From positions 2,795,001 through 2,859,000 of the forward strand of contig OU015567.1 of NCBI GenBank assembly GCA_907165135.1: a DNA stretch of 64,000 bases. Reading direction: 5' to 3'. The position numbers and the translations under genes are program-made. The notes under the pieces are model-generated. The model saw only the letters and a list, made by a program, of their open reading frames with translations. It made no database searches and was not told the origin of the DNA. The DNA is from Oikopleura dioica. Its lineage: Eukaryota; Chordata; Appendicularia; Copelata; Oikopleuridae. Positions 32,398-44,400 of this stretch are shown piece after piece (position 1 is the first letter of the stretch; every line of letters begins with the position of its first letter).

Positions 32398-33056
32398 CCC
32401 TTAACGTGGCATGGATAGCGGGTATCATATGGCCTCTAAAAGTTAAACTATCTTAGATCTTTAATCTGTCAGAGGCGTTTTTGAATAGCTCAATGAAAAG
32501 TCGGCTAATTTCTAGCTTAAAAATATCATTGTTGCAAAAATAGATTGAATAAACGGCGAAATAGCTCGAAAAGTAGCTTGAAAACTCTGCCTGATTTTAT
32601 TTTTTATGTGTAAATTGAACCTTCATCTTAAAAATGACAGAAGGTTTTCTTGATTGAAAAAGGAAAAATACCAAAATTTATTTTTTGAAAATTGTGTCTC
32701 TATGATTTTGCTAAAATTGAGCATTTTTCAAAATTTGGCGACGCATTTTTGTCTCTAGAAGCTAAAATATCTAGGTATCTTAGTTCAAGAATTTATGAGC
32801 TCACCATAATCCTCATCTTGTTCTAAGCTTCAAAACGAGCCCTTATTTGAAGGAATCGGACACCAAAAATTTTTTCGGAAAAAATTCTTTCTAGTACAGA
32901 AATCAATTAAAATACCAAAAGAATTCTTATTATTATGAAAACGCTTGACGTTATGAATGAAACGTTCGGACCTTTTTTGGTCAAAATTTTTGAGGAATTG
33001 ATTTCCGATGAAAAATTTAACATAACCGGTCATTGGGGTAATCGACGGTAGTACCC
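32358..33056. mobile_element. TTAA-flanked MITE (piggyBac-like), different subfamily
   Basis: The 699-bp element has terminal inverted repeats GGGTACTACCTTCGATTTC (left) and GGTAGTACCC (right), 22 of 24 positions matching, and TTAA on both sides (32354-32357 and 33057-33060). Its interior differs from the two GGGATCC copies, but its size and target are the same. No coding capacity. Confidence 0.85.
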
Positions 33057-33060
33057 TTAA

Positions 33061-33429
33061 ATTCTGGAAATGATGTATGTTTCGAAACGGTTCAATACAA
33101 TTATGGTTAGAATTTATATCCACGCCGCCTTATCACTTTTGTCGTTAATTTCTGCATTTCCCTAATCACCCACGTCGCCGCTCGTCACCCGCCGCAGGGG
33201 CCAACACCTGACCTAACTCAGACCACAACTCACAAATAATATTTCAAAAAAGAGCATCCTCATTTAATCAAGCCAAAAAACAGTAACTGTCATCGCATTT
33301 TAAAACGAGAGAAAAAAAAAGTGCCACTTGACTGCTCCTCTTTTCAGCGAAATCTGTCACTGTGTGCCCAAAGCAGCAGCAGCTTTTTTTTGCAATTGAC
33401 GTTTATTCAAAGAGAAAATTTGTCGGACG
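33061..33429. other. Intergenic region upstream of calsequestrin
   Basis: No gene seen. It is the likely promoter of the calsequestrin gene; no clear TATA box was found. Confidence 0.5.
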
Positions 33430-35327
33430 ATGAGAAGTTGGGCGATTTTCGCGAGTTTGATAGCTTTGATATCGGCTGAACAAGGACTTGAGTTTCCAGT
33501 TCATGATGGAAAAGATAGAATTATCAATTTGAGGTAAAATATACTTGCCTTTTCCAAATTAAAAATTGAACATTTTTTTCTTACCAATACGTTTTTAGCA
33601 AAAAGAATTTCGACCGATTCACGAAGAAATATGAAATCCTCGTTGTTTATTTTTATTCTCCTCCAAGGAACGGATTGAAAGAAAATAAATGACTGACCAT
33701 AATTAATTATTTTAATTATCAACCCCATTTTTATTTTACGACCTTTTATTGAATTAGAAGATGAAGCGAAAAGAAAAATAGGCCAACAAAAGTCTATCGA
33801 GTTTAATCCTCAATCTATAAAAAAGCAATTCTGCTGAAGAAACAAACTGGCAGTTGACTGAGCGAATGCTTGAACTATCCGCCCAGATCGTTGAACGCGA
33901 AGGTGTCGGGATTGGAGTTGTTGACTTGTCGAAAGATAAGAAATTGGCGAAGAAACTTCAGATCTTTGAGATCGGTGCGATCTGGTGCTTTCATCGAGGA
34001 CATGAAGTGGAATTCAATGGCCAGAGATCTGCCGACGTTTTGGTCGAGTTTTTGCTCGAACTTGATGAGTATCCAGTCGAAGACATTAATAATAAAAAGG
34101 TTTTTTTCATGAATATCCAAACTCTAAAAATTAACACCGTAATGATGAGATTTATTTCACAATATCGATTTTTATTTTCGATTATTCAATGAATTCGTTA
34201 ATTTTAGCATAGAAAGACAGTCATCTGCGAACAGAGTGCTATCATATTGCCCGAGTTATACTTAATGAATATTTCTAAGGAGCTTGATGCTTTTCTTCGA
34301 GATGACTCCGCAAAAGTCGTCAGCTACATTGACACAAAGAAATCTGTCGCCTATGACGAGTTCGTCGACGCTGCCCTCGATTTTGTCCCTCTCATCTCTT
34401 TCTACACAGTTTCAAACAAGCAGCTCGCGAAGAGTTTGGGAATGAAAACTGTCGGGTAATTTTTCTTATGAGAAATACTTTCTGAAGGGCTTTTTATTCA
34501 GCGAAGTTCAATTTTACGAGCCATTTATGAACAAAGGCATTCCTATGGAAGGAGAGCCACCACATGACAACATCGATTTGGAAGCTTTTATCGCTCGACA
34601 CAAACGAGCAACTCTCCGACAACTCACCAAGTAAGTCGAATTATGAAGAGCTTCGCCATCATTTCAGGCTGAACATGTACGAAGTCTGGGAAGACGAAAT
34701 CAACGGTATCCACATCGTCGCTTTCTCCGATGACGAAGATCCAGAAGGCTACGAATTCTCTCAAAACCTCAAGGCAGCTGCTCAAATTCATACCGACAAT
34801 GAGGAGCTTTCAATCGTCTGGATCGACCCTGATGAATTCCCACTGGTAAGATAGTCTTCCTATTCAGCTATAAGACTGTATTTAGATGCATGAGTACTGG
34901 GAGCGAACTTTTGGAATCGACCTCAAGGAGCCACAGATTGGAATCGTCAATGTTACAGATGCTGATTCTGTCTGGGTAAATGTTCATTTTGGCCTGCATT
35001 TTTTGAAAATTTTTTGCAAGATGGAGATGCGAAATACACGATGCCCAACTGTAGAAGAGCTGGATAAGTGGATCGTTGATGTTCTCGAGGGTCGAATCTC
35101 GACGGAAAATGATGACAAAGATTTCGATCTGAATTATTATGATGAAGATGATGACGATGACGACGACGATGAAGATGACAACGATGATGATGACGACGAT
35201 GATGGTAAGCGATTTTGAATTTCTAAGAAGGCAAAATTTCAAATTTAAAGATTCCGCGGAAGATGAAGATGATGCCGATGCCGACGACGATGATGATGAT
35301 GATGATGACGAAAAAGATGAGCTCTAG
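33430..35327 (+). CDS. casq: Calsequestrin with C-terminal KDEL
   Basis: Nine exons: 33430-33533, 33599-33667, 33826-34099, 34208-34455, 34502-34630, 34668-34845, 34886-34975, 35021-35204, 35251-35327 (450 aa). Signal peptide [16 protein letters not shown], then [13 protein letters not shown]. Three thioredoxin-like domains carry family landmarks: [67 protein letters not shown]. An acidic tail (runs of Asp) is followed by KDEL. The protein buffers calcium in the sarcoplasmic reticulum at low affinity and high capacity. The second intron (33668-33825) starts GA (CCAAG|GAACGG); using it gives [20 protein letters not shown], aligning with the family. An ER-retrieval KDEL is not normal for vertebrate calsequestrins. 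Confidence 0.95.
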
Positions 35328-35421
35328 AAACCTGCGATTCTTCAAAATAATCATCAATTTGCCTGCTTATCAACCAATCCTGTAAAAATAAAATCACAGA
35401 TTCAGATAGATATTTTATTCT

Positions 35422-37835
35422 TTATACAGTATGAAACATTACTTGCGCCCTCGGACGGGAGCGATAATTCGCCTGGCGGTGGTCTAAAAGGTTAAATGTG
35501 AGTTGGTGAAATTTTCCGATGTCAAAAATTTCTCGCATAAAAATCTCTACAGTTAGTTTTTCATTCCCTTCCAAAGTTACATGCTAACCTTGGATGCGCG
35601 CAACTGCACTGGTAATGTCTTGCAGTAAAGTTCCAATAGAATCTCCTCCTCGTAGACTTAAAAAAGGTTGAAAATAGGCTTGAGGAGGGGTTGATTTACT
35701 CGTTTATTGTGTCGATGATGACCGGGATAGACGGATCATCGTGAAGGTCCATGAGATCGACGAAAATTTCAGCGACATAATCCCATTTTGGCCGGAAGTC
35801 TTCAGAAAATTTCAAGTTTCTAAAGGAGTTTTTTATTCGACAAAATACGTAACGAAAGGCGAGACTTTATTTGTGTCCTAATTTTTCGAGAAGAAAATCC
35901 TCGAAAATAATAATTAAAACATTATATTCGACTAAAGAATAGTTTATTTTATGGTTTTTAATTCAGGACTTTTACCTTAATTCCCCAGTTCCACTATGCA
36001 ACTGCGGAATAATCGAAAGTAAATCTTCTAGAGCCTCCTCAGTCGGCGAAATCATCGTCATTTCCCCATCTTCCTCTTTTCTCTCGCTCATTTCGGTCTT
36101 GAAGTTTGGTTATGAAAAGAATCTGAAGAGCGGCTTACCTTTCTCTCCTCTGGAATTTTACTTGAGACTTCTGACGCGTCAGAGTTGGAATTTCTTTCAA
36201 TCGAGCTCACGCTTCTTCTTTGACTTGGCGCCTCTTTCTTTTGCGAAAATTGAAAGATCAAATTCGACACGTGATTCTTCTCAAGTAGAGCATCGGGGGT
36301 AGCTCGCACCTCGCTTACTTTTGCCGGGATAACGCCTTGGTATAAATAAGAACGAGTTTTTAAAGGGCTTAATTTACCTTGAAGCTTCGTGTCGTAATAA
36401 TTTGCTTGTTGAAGAACCGAAACTGAGGATCGGTGGTTTGGAACTTTTAGTTCTTCCTTTTTCTTTTGAGATGGAAGAATGGTTGGACAGGAACTTCTTG
36501 GCGCGGGAGTGGGATTTTGAATGCTACTGTTGGTTTGCTCTCTTCCGGATCATTCGACGGTTTTCTCACAATTTGCATCGATGGTCTCTTTCTGGGCGCA
36601 TTTTCGCTTTCTTGAGTCTCAGCAAACGAGTTATCCAGGTCGAATTCTGATTCTGTTCCCGGAGATCGCATCGGAATTTCAGCTTCTTTCTCTATTTTCT
36701 CTTCATGTTTCTCGGAGAGCTCTTTTTCTGTGTCAGCTTTCGAAACTTCTTCTTTCGAGACTTTTTCTTCTGCAGGTGGAAAGAAAGCTGGAATGTTCTC
36801 TTTTTCTTTTGGAGATCTGAAACTTTTTCGTGAGAGAAAAGTTTGATTGTAGCTGATCCGCGCATTATGAGCTTTGTTTTTATGCTTTTTGTGTCCCGGA
36901 ATATCATTCAAGCTCAGCCAAAAATTGATGATCTTGAATAAGAAACACTTTCAACAGCTTTAAACTTACTTTATGAAGCCCCATATTTTTGACTTTTCAA
37001 GTTTTTCGAAAGTTTTTCTAATTATTAAAACCATTCTTTCCTCTTTTTACATCGTTATTTATCGATAGCGTCGCTTCTCTTGACAAAATAAATCAATTTT
37101 GATGTATTAAACATATCAAATCGCAAATTTGAGTTTACGAGTCGCGATGCGCAATAAATATTTTTGATGTTATGAGCATTAGAAGCTAAAAAGTCAAAGA
37201 AAGGAGAGAAAACTTACTTTATCAAACTCGGGTCATGATTTTCCATGAGCATGATTATCGTCTCATAATTTCTATCCCTTGCGATCGTGAGCGACGTATC
37301 TCCATTTGAGTTTTCGATGCTCGGATCAGCGCCAGACTTTAACAACTGCTGCACGGCTCTGACTTGTCCCCAATAAACAGCATGATGCAAAGGCGTTCCA
37401 TCGAACAGGCCTCCAGAACAGTTCACCTCCGCTCCTTTTCGGCACAAATATCTAATGACTTTCGCTTGTCCGTGTTCCGCAGCTTTGTGGAGAGCCGACC
37501 AGCCAGTTTTTCCACGTCCATTTATTTCCGCTTTCTCCGACTCGACAAGTCTAATGACCTCGGAAAGGTCGCCAGATGCCGATGCTCGTCGTAAACTGAC
37601 TGAAAGAAGATTTTTTGTACGAAAATTTTCCGAAAATTGGCACTTTTGATTCTTTTGATTGATAAAATTTAACCACAGAAATAATTCAAGAAAAAACTCA
37701 AAAGTAAAAAGATGGAAAATCGTTTATGGTTCTCTTCTTGGTTATCCTCGAATTCAAAATATCTTTAAAATTTCTGAATGACTAAATTTCGATAAAATAA
37801 AAGTCTAAACCTTGCAGATGAAGATTGCTGCTCAT
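35422..37835 (-). CDS. Ankyrin-repeat protein with long low-complexity tail
   Basis: Nine exons on the minus strand: 37835-37811, 37599-37218, 36816-36495, 36462-36378, 36335-36139, 36097-35976, 35819-35700, 35656-35589, 35483-35422; 460 aa with every phase consistent. Residues ~10-130 form about four ankyrin repeats (TGWSALHKAAEHGQAKVIRYL, DGTPLHHAVYWGQVRAVQQLL, NGDTSLTIARDRNYETIIML). A Glu/Lys/Ser-rich disordered middle follows, then a more ordered C-terminal part (LEDLLSIIPQLHSGTGELR, FRPKWDYVAEIFVDLMDL). I do not recognise the family. Intron 36494-36463 is only 32 bp. A second start inside intron 2 (36984) would make an ankyrin-less isoform. Confidence 0.75.
36817..36984 (-). other. Candidate alternative 5' exons of the ankyrin gene
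   Basis: Within the 401-bp intron 37217-36817, ATG at 36984 encodes MGLHK, followed by a 37-bp GT-AG intron (36969-36933) and an open extension (IINFWLSLNDIPGHKKHKN) running from 36932 in frame into exon 3. This predicts a shorter isoform without ankyrin repeats, probably from an internal promoter. Confidence 0.5.
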
Positions 37836-38437
37836 CCTCTATTCTTCCTTTCTCAATTCTCTCTCATTTCGATAAAATATCTCCCTTTTCCGATTTCAAA
37901 CGGACTATTACGTCTCCTGATTCTCTAAAGGGGTGATTACGAGCCTTAAACGTATGACGAACCGCGGTCAGGTTCATTAAAAACGCTCACCAGAGCACAT
38001 CCGCAACATTTTATGACCTATCCTCTCGCCGCAAATTGTTTCTTTCGAATCTATCAAATATCTGATTTCAAAAGAGTTCGAAACTTGGCGGTAAATCAAG
38101 TGTTTAATTTTACTTTGAATCTGAGCGAACGGGACAAAAGGGAGGGAATTGTTCGCAAACAAGAAAAAGAAAAAAATCTTCAAAAGCGGGCTTGGAGCCT
38201 TGTTTCTTATCATGTGACTGTCAGACTTTTTGGCTCGACCTTCTAGCGGCTTCCATTGACGTGAAATTGTGTCCATAAAAACGTGGAGAGCCCGGTAAAT
38301 TTTCGGCTTATGGAAATCTCTGAGCCGGGCTTGTTTGTCAAATCGCGCTTTTGTAGCTGTCAGATTTTTGGGTTTCGATAACTCTTGCCGCTATAAAATG
38401 AGGATGAAAATGAAGGCACAAGCGGCAGTGACGAAAA
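37836..38437. other. Divergent promoter region between ankyrin and mucin/ZP genes
   Basis: No gene seen. It contains a diverged direct repeat of ~70 bp (around 38188 and 38325; shared elements GGGCTTG, CTGTCAGA, TTTTTGG) and a TATA box at 38392-38398. Confidence 0.5.
38392..38398 (+). promoter_or_regulatory. TATA box of the mucin/ZP gene
   Basis: CCGCTATAAAATGAGG lies 40 bp upstream of the ATG at 38438, giving a very short predicted 5' UTR. Confidence 0.6.
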
Positions 38438-41400
38438 ATGAAACTAGCATTTTTGTTGCTGACGGTCGGTCACATAGCTGGCAGTTCAGTCGACTATTGC
38501 CACCGACTCGGTTGCGCGGCGGGATGCAGCTGTCTTCTAGAGAAAGAGAACGACGCTGGAAAAATCAACTTCGACCAGTGCCAGTGTACGGATCAAACTT
38601 GTGAAGAAAGCTGCGACTCGCCGCTAGAATGCGTTGGAACGTTTGATAAAAGCGAAACAGTCAGACAAATCTGCCATTGTCCGGCTGGAACGAAACCGGT
38701 TTCACGATTCAGGTAATTTCCTTTTTTCATCATTATTTAATTCCTTTCCCTTTGAGAAAACTAATCTTTGCAAAACTTGATTTCAAAATTATTATAGTGC
38801 GTGGAGTTTTCAATTCAAAACTCACTGCGAAGAAATCAACGAATGCGAGGAAGAGCTGGACGACTGCGGTCTTGACGAAGAATGCATCGATCTTCCCTCT
38901 TCGGAAGGACTTTTCCGGTGCGCTCCAGAGTCGAGCCTTCTGGGAGAAAGAAACAACCGGCCGAACTGGATGAGAAGCGGTGGAGGCAAGCGTGACTGCG
39001 AAGCTCTTGATTGCGGCTCACACGGTCTCGAGTGTGCCTGTGACGTCATGAAGGATAAGTTCGACGTCGGGCGGATTGATTACACCAGCTGCCAGTGCTC
39101 AGATTTCGGATGCGAGTCCAATCCGAAGAAGTGCACTGATCCTCTTGTCTGTCAGACAATTTACGCGAATGGTCGGATCAGAAATCGCTGCGACTGTCCG
39201 CGTGGGTACAAAAGAGACAGTGCTTTCGATTGGAAGACGTTTAAGATGGTCTCGACTTGCAAAGCCTACAATGAATGCGAATTCAAAGTTCACAACTGCA
39301 AGGAAGACCAAGAATGCATTAATCTGTCTCCTGCCGAGGGCGGTTTCCGCTGCAACTCTGCGCTGACAACAACTGAGCCCAAAGTGACGGAAGACTCACC
39401 AGATGCTGATCACTGCGGAATTCTCAATTGCGCTGGCGAATGTTCTTGTCTCTCAACTACGAATGAACAAGAAGGATGGAAAATCAACAATCACATTTGC
39501 GAATGCCTCGATGAGTCCTTCGAGTCCCTAGTTCAAGACTGTACTGCTCCTCTTGTCAAAAGATACCATCATGACAGCTTCGGACGAGTCAAGTCCGTGT
39601 GTACCTGCACTGATGGAATGACTCCAACGACGTCTTTCAGCCTCGTCACATTTTCTATAGTCACCACTTGTGGGGAGATGAACGAGTGCAAAAAAGCAGA
39701 TGACAATAAGTGCGGGCCGAATTCGGAATGCGTAAATGTTGACAGTGGAACTTCACTGATGGGAATCGGATACGACTGTGAGTGCTCGAACGGTTATGAA
39801 CGGGACCCCATGAATTGGTTTGCGTGTAACAAAATAACGACAACCACAACCACAACAACAAGCACAACTACAAAAGAACTGACAACTGAAGAAATCACGA
39901 CAACGAGTACAACCTCCACTAAGAAATCGACAACAACTACAACGTCAACCACTAAGTCATCCACAACAACAAGCACGACAACAACATCTACCACTACAAC
40001 ATCAACCACAACCACAACCACAACATCTACAACGACTACCAGTACGACTAGCACAACAACAACTTCCACAACAACGACCTCTACAACCACATCTACGACA
40101 ACGACTTCAAAGGACTTAACTCTACCAACAGAGCACTGCGAAATTCTTAATTGTTCCGGTGATGCCACAAGTAACGTCGAGACATTCAGCGCTTGCGAGT
40201 GTCTCCTGGGTAACAGCGAAGATGGCAGTGTTTTGTTCTTGACAAATAAATGCCGGTGCAATACAGATCTCGTATCAAAAACGAGCTGTCCTAGTGGCAT
40301 GGTCCCAAGACATTTTTTCTCGGATACTGGAAGCAGAGAAAATTGCGCATGTCCTTCTGGTCAAGAAATGAAGATGGAATTCAACCTGTCGACTTTTATA
40401 TTTGATCAATCATGCGTTGAATTGAATGAATGCGAAAAAGGAGTTCATAATTGTAAAGAAGAGCAAATCTGTATCAATCGTAATTCTAGTCAGGTTGTTG
40501 GTGAGCTTGGGTACACGTGTTCCACCATAACGACGACATCAACTACTTCTACTAAGACATCAAGCACAACAACTTCAACAACATCTACCACATCATCTAC
40601 TACAACAACCACTACCACGACAACAACGCCTACAACTACAACAACCACTACCACGACAACAACGCCTACAACTACAACAACGTCTACAACTACAACAACG
40701 TCTACAACTACAACCACAAGCACAACGACCACAACAACGACAACGACAACAACATCCACGACAACGACAACCACAAGCACTACGACCACAACAACAACAA
40801 CAACAACTACGACCACATCAGCCACAACAACTACAACAACGACAACGACTATGACGACAACAACAACTACAACTACGACAACCACTACAACGACAACAAC
40901 AACGACTCCTCTCAGATGCTCTCCTACTGATTGTACTTGTGATTACGGCTTCATTCCAACAGAGGATGGATTTTGCGATGTTCCCGTCTATGACGATCTC
41001 GTTAGCCAGGGGTTCTCAGATACAGAAATTATTTGCCAAGGTTCATTCATCGAAAGCTCTGGCGAAGGTTCAGGATCTGGTGAGGGTTCTGGCGAGTCCT
41101 ATGAAGTTGAAATTGACCTTTCTCAGTGCTTCGCTAGAATAAATGCGACTTGTGATTTCTCTTGCTCGGGAGATAAAGTCTGCGTAAACTATTTTGAAGG
41201 AGATATTCTTGACTCTCTTGAAAGGAGTCATCAATCAGTCTGTAAATGCCCACTTGGTGAAGATGATCTCGGGGACACATGTGGAGAAGTTATTGAAACA
41301 ACCATTGTATTGGCTAGATTTAGTGTGTCAATGGACGAATCATACGACGATTCGTTGGACGGATCTCTTTTCAAAACACCTTGGGAAACATGTGATGAGG

Positions 41401-44400
41401 TCCAACAGACGTTTGAAGACGAAATCGCAAGTACTGCTGATCAACATGGTGGTCATGTCACAAATCAAGACTGCTCCACATCTAGCTATCCCAGGATCGC
41501 TGGCGAATCAAGATCGGCAGAACTTTATCTTCGACTAGACTTTGAAGTAGAGTTCAGTTTCGAGGGACGAAAATCTGAAAACGCAAGAAACGAACTTGGT
41601 GAGAATATTGGCTCAGGCGTCGAAACAATTGTTAATGAAAAAATCAATGACGGTTCTATCAATGCGATAGCACCAGTCGCTGTTGCAACTGAAGTTTCTG
41701 TGGAGAAAACTGTTGAGCCAACCACGACGACAACCACAACAACCACAACAACTACTTCAAGTACAACTACAACAACAACCACGACTACAAGCACAACGAC
41801 GACAACTACAAGTACGACAACGACTACAACAACTTCGACAACTACAACCACGACTACAAGTACAACAACTACGACTACATCGACAACATCAACTACAACG
41901 ACATCCACAACTACAAGCACGACGACGACGACAACAACAAGTACGACAACGACAACGACTACAACAACTTCGACAACTACAACCACGACTACAAGTACGA
42001 CAACTACAAGTACAACAACTACGACTACTACGACAACATCAACTACAACAACATCCACAACTACAAGCACGACGACGACGACAACAACAACTTCGACAAC
42101 TACAACCACAACTACAAGTACGACAACGCCAACGACGACAACTTCGACGACAACTACGACAACTACAACGTCTACGACAACGACACCTCTCGTCTGCTCC
42201 GAAACCCAGTTCCTCGCCTTGGATGAAGCATCGTGCATCGATTTCGCCTCCTGTGATGCTCTTAATTGCAACTCTTCTTGTTCTTGCAAATTAGGCCTTC
42301 AGAACGGAGAAAGCGCGGTCGATCATTCACAATGCAAATGCGAGGCAGAAAATCATTGCGAAAACCATAGCTGTAACGATTCTCAAGAATGTTCACAGAT
42401 ATTCACTTTTGCAGGATCATTCCCAGTCTGTAATTGTATTGATGGAACTGAAAAGCATCTTGACTTCACCAAGAATCCAGTTGAACTACTGTGCCTCAAT
42501 ATTGATGAATGTGCCCTTGGAACTGACACTTGCCCATCTACTGCAACGTGTATCGATCTTGTTCCCTCAAGTGATGAGCCAAAATTCACATGTCTTTGTG
42601 AGGAGGGTTTCATATTCGATGAGTCGTCTAATTCGTGTCTACTTGCAACTTGTGAGAATTTGAACTGTGATGTCTCGTGCTCCTGCAGAGCAAGTCTTGA
42701 AAATGGAGAAACTGCCGTCGATCACACCGATTGTAGATGCGAAGAAGTCGACTTCTGCGATGGCAGCTCATGTGCTGCTGGTCAATCATGCTCACAGATG
42801 TTGACTGACGCCGGTTCATTTCCCGTCTGTGACTGCATCGATGGAACTGAGCAGCAATTTGATTTCACTCAGAATCCAGTCCGAATGTCGTGCGTCAATA
42901 TCGATGAATGTGCCGTTGGTTCATACACTTGCCCTATCGACGCAAATTGTCTTGATCTGGATCCATCAATTGATGAATCCAAGTTCACCTGTACTTGCGA
43001 AGAAGGCTTCTTTTTCAATAAGTCATCTTATTCTTGTGAGCAAGCAACATGCGAGAATTTGAACTGCCCGAGTTCGTGCGCCTGTTTCAAAGGAGACATT
43101 GTTGATGACACTTACTGTAAGTGCCACTGGGAAGACGGATGTGCAAATAGATTTGATGGATCAGATGCCGATTTCGGATGCTCGATCGAAACTTGTTTCA
43201 ATATATTTGTCGCCAATGAAACTGATGTAAACTTCGGCTCATATTGCTCCTGTCCAGATGGAACAAGTGAGCAAATGCGATTCGTTGGCTCAGAAGTTCA
43301 ATTTGAATGCGAAAATATCAACGAATGCGAGACGGAAATTCCATGTGACTTGGAAACATCTGATTGTATCGATAGAAGTCCGGAACAAGATGGTGAAAAA
43401 TATGAATGTGTATGTCTCCCAGGATTCTTCATGAAAAACGATGTTTGTGAGAGAATGTCGTGTGAGAATCTCGATTGTGAAAATTCTTGCGCTTGTTTCT
43501 ACGAAGGCGATAATGTGATCAACAGCGACGATTGCATGTGCGTTGATGAAGATTTCTGTCAATTAGAAGGATCTGGTGAAGGATCGGGAGAAGGGTCTGG
43601 ATCGGGCGAGGCTTCTGGAGAAGCCCCAATTTGCGATTTCGGCAAATGCTCGAATATTTTCTCATTTGATATAAATGGCGGAGCTCATTTTGGAACTCAC
43701 TGCTCTTGCCGGGAGGGCACTGAAGATCGAATAATCTTTGAAGCCGGTCAAATGACGCACTCATGCGTGAATATTGATGAATGTTCTTTTGGCTCGGCAC
43801 TTTGTCCAGAAAACAGTTTCTGTATTGACGGTGATGCAACAGTCGGAGAAGAAGTATACCAGTGTTTCTGTAATGAAGGTTACCTAATGGAAGATGGTGT
43901 CTGCGTTTCTGCGAGCTGTGATGATCTGAATTGTGCTGATATTTGCGAGTGCGAAATAACCTCGGGAAATTTCTGCCGGTGCACGTCTGATGATCTTTGT
44001 GAAGCAAGTCCATGCGGATTTGGCAGACCAGAAAATTACAAGTGCAAGCAAGCGTACTATGGCATCGGTAATTCGATAACTGATTGCTCTTGCCAGGAAG
44101 GTTATGAATCGACAATTGATTTTACTGATAATTCCTGGCCGTGTATTGACGTTGATGAGTGCTCGGACTCCAATATCTGTGGAGAAGGCATTTGTGAGAA
44201 CAAAGAGTACAACGTTGACGGCACCTTCTATACATGCAGCTGCGAACATGGATTCATCTTTGACGAGGAGTCAAAGTCATGCGAGACTCCCGTTTATGAC
44301 GATCTTGTCAATCAAGGATTCACTGATGTTGAAATCATCTGCAAGGGCATTGAAGGAGCAGAGGGATCCGGATCTGGAGATGGATCAGGAGATCAAGAAT

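Noticed and set aside
32830..33123. Minus-strand 97-codon frame
   Set aside because: Most of it lies inside the TTAA element at 32358-33056 with no coding character.
40490..42289. Long poly-Val open frames on the minus strand
   Set aside because: They are the reverse complement of Thr (ACN) codons in the mucin blocks; they have no start context, splice or domain support.
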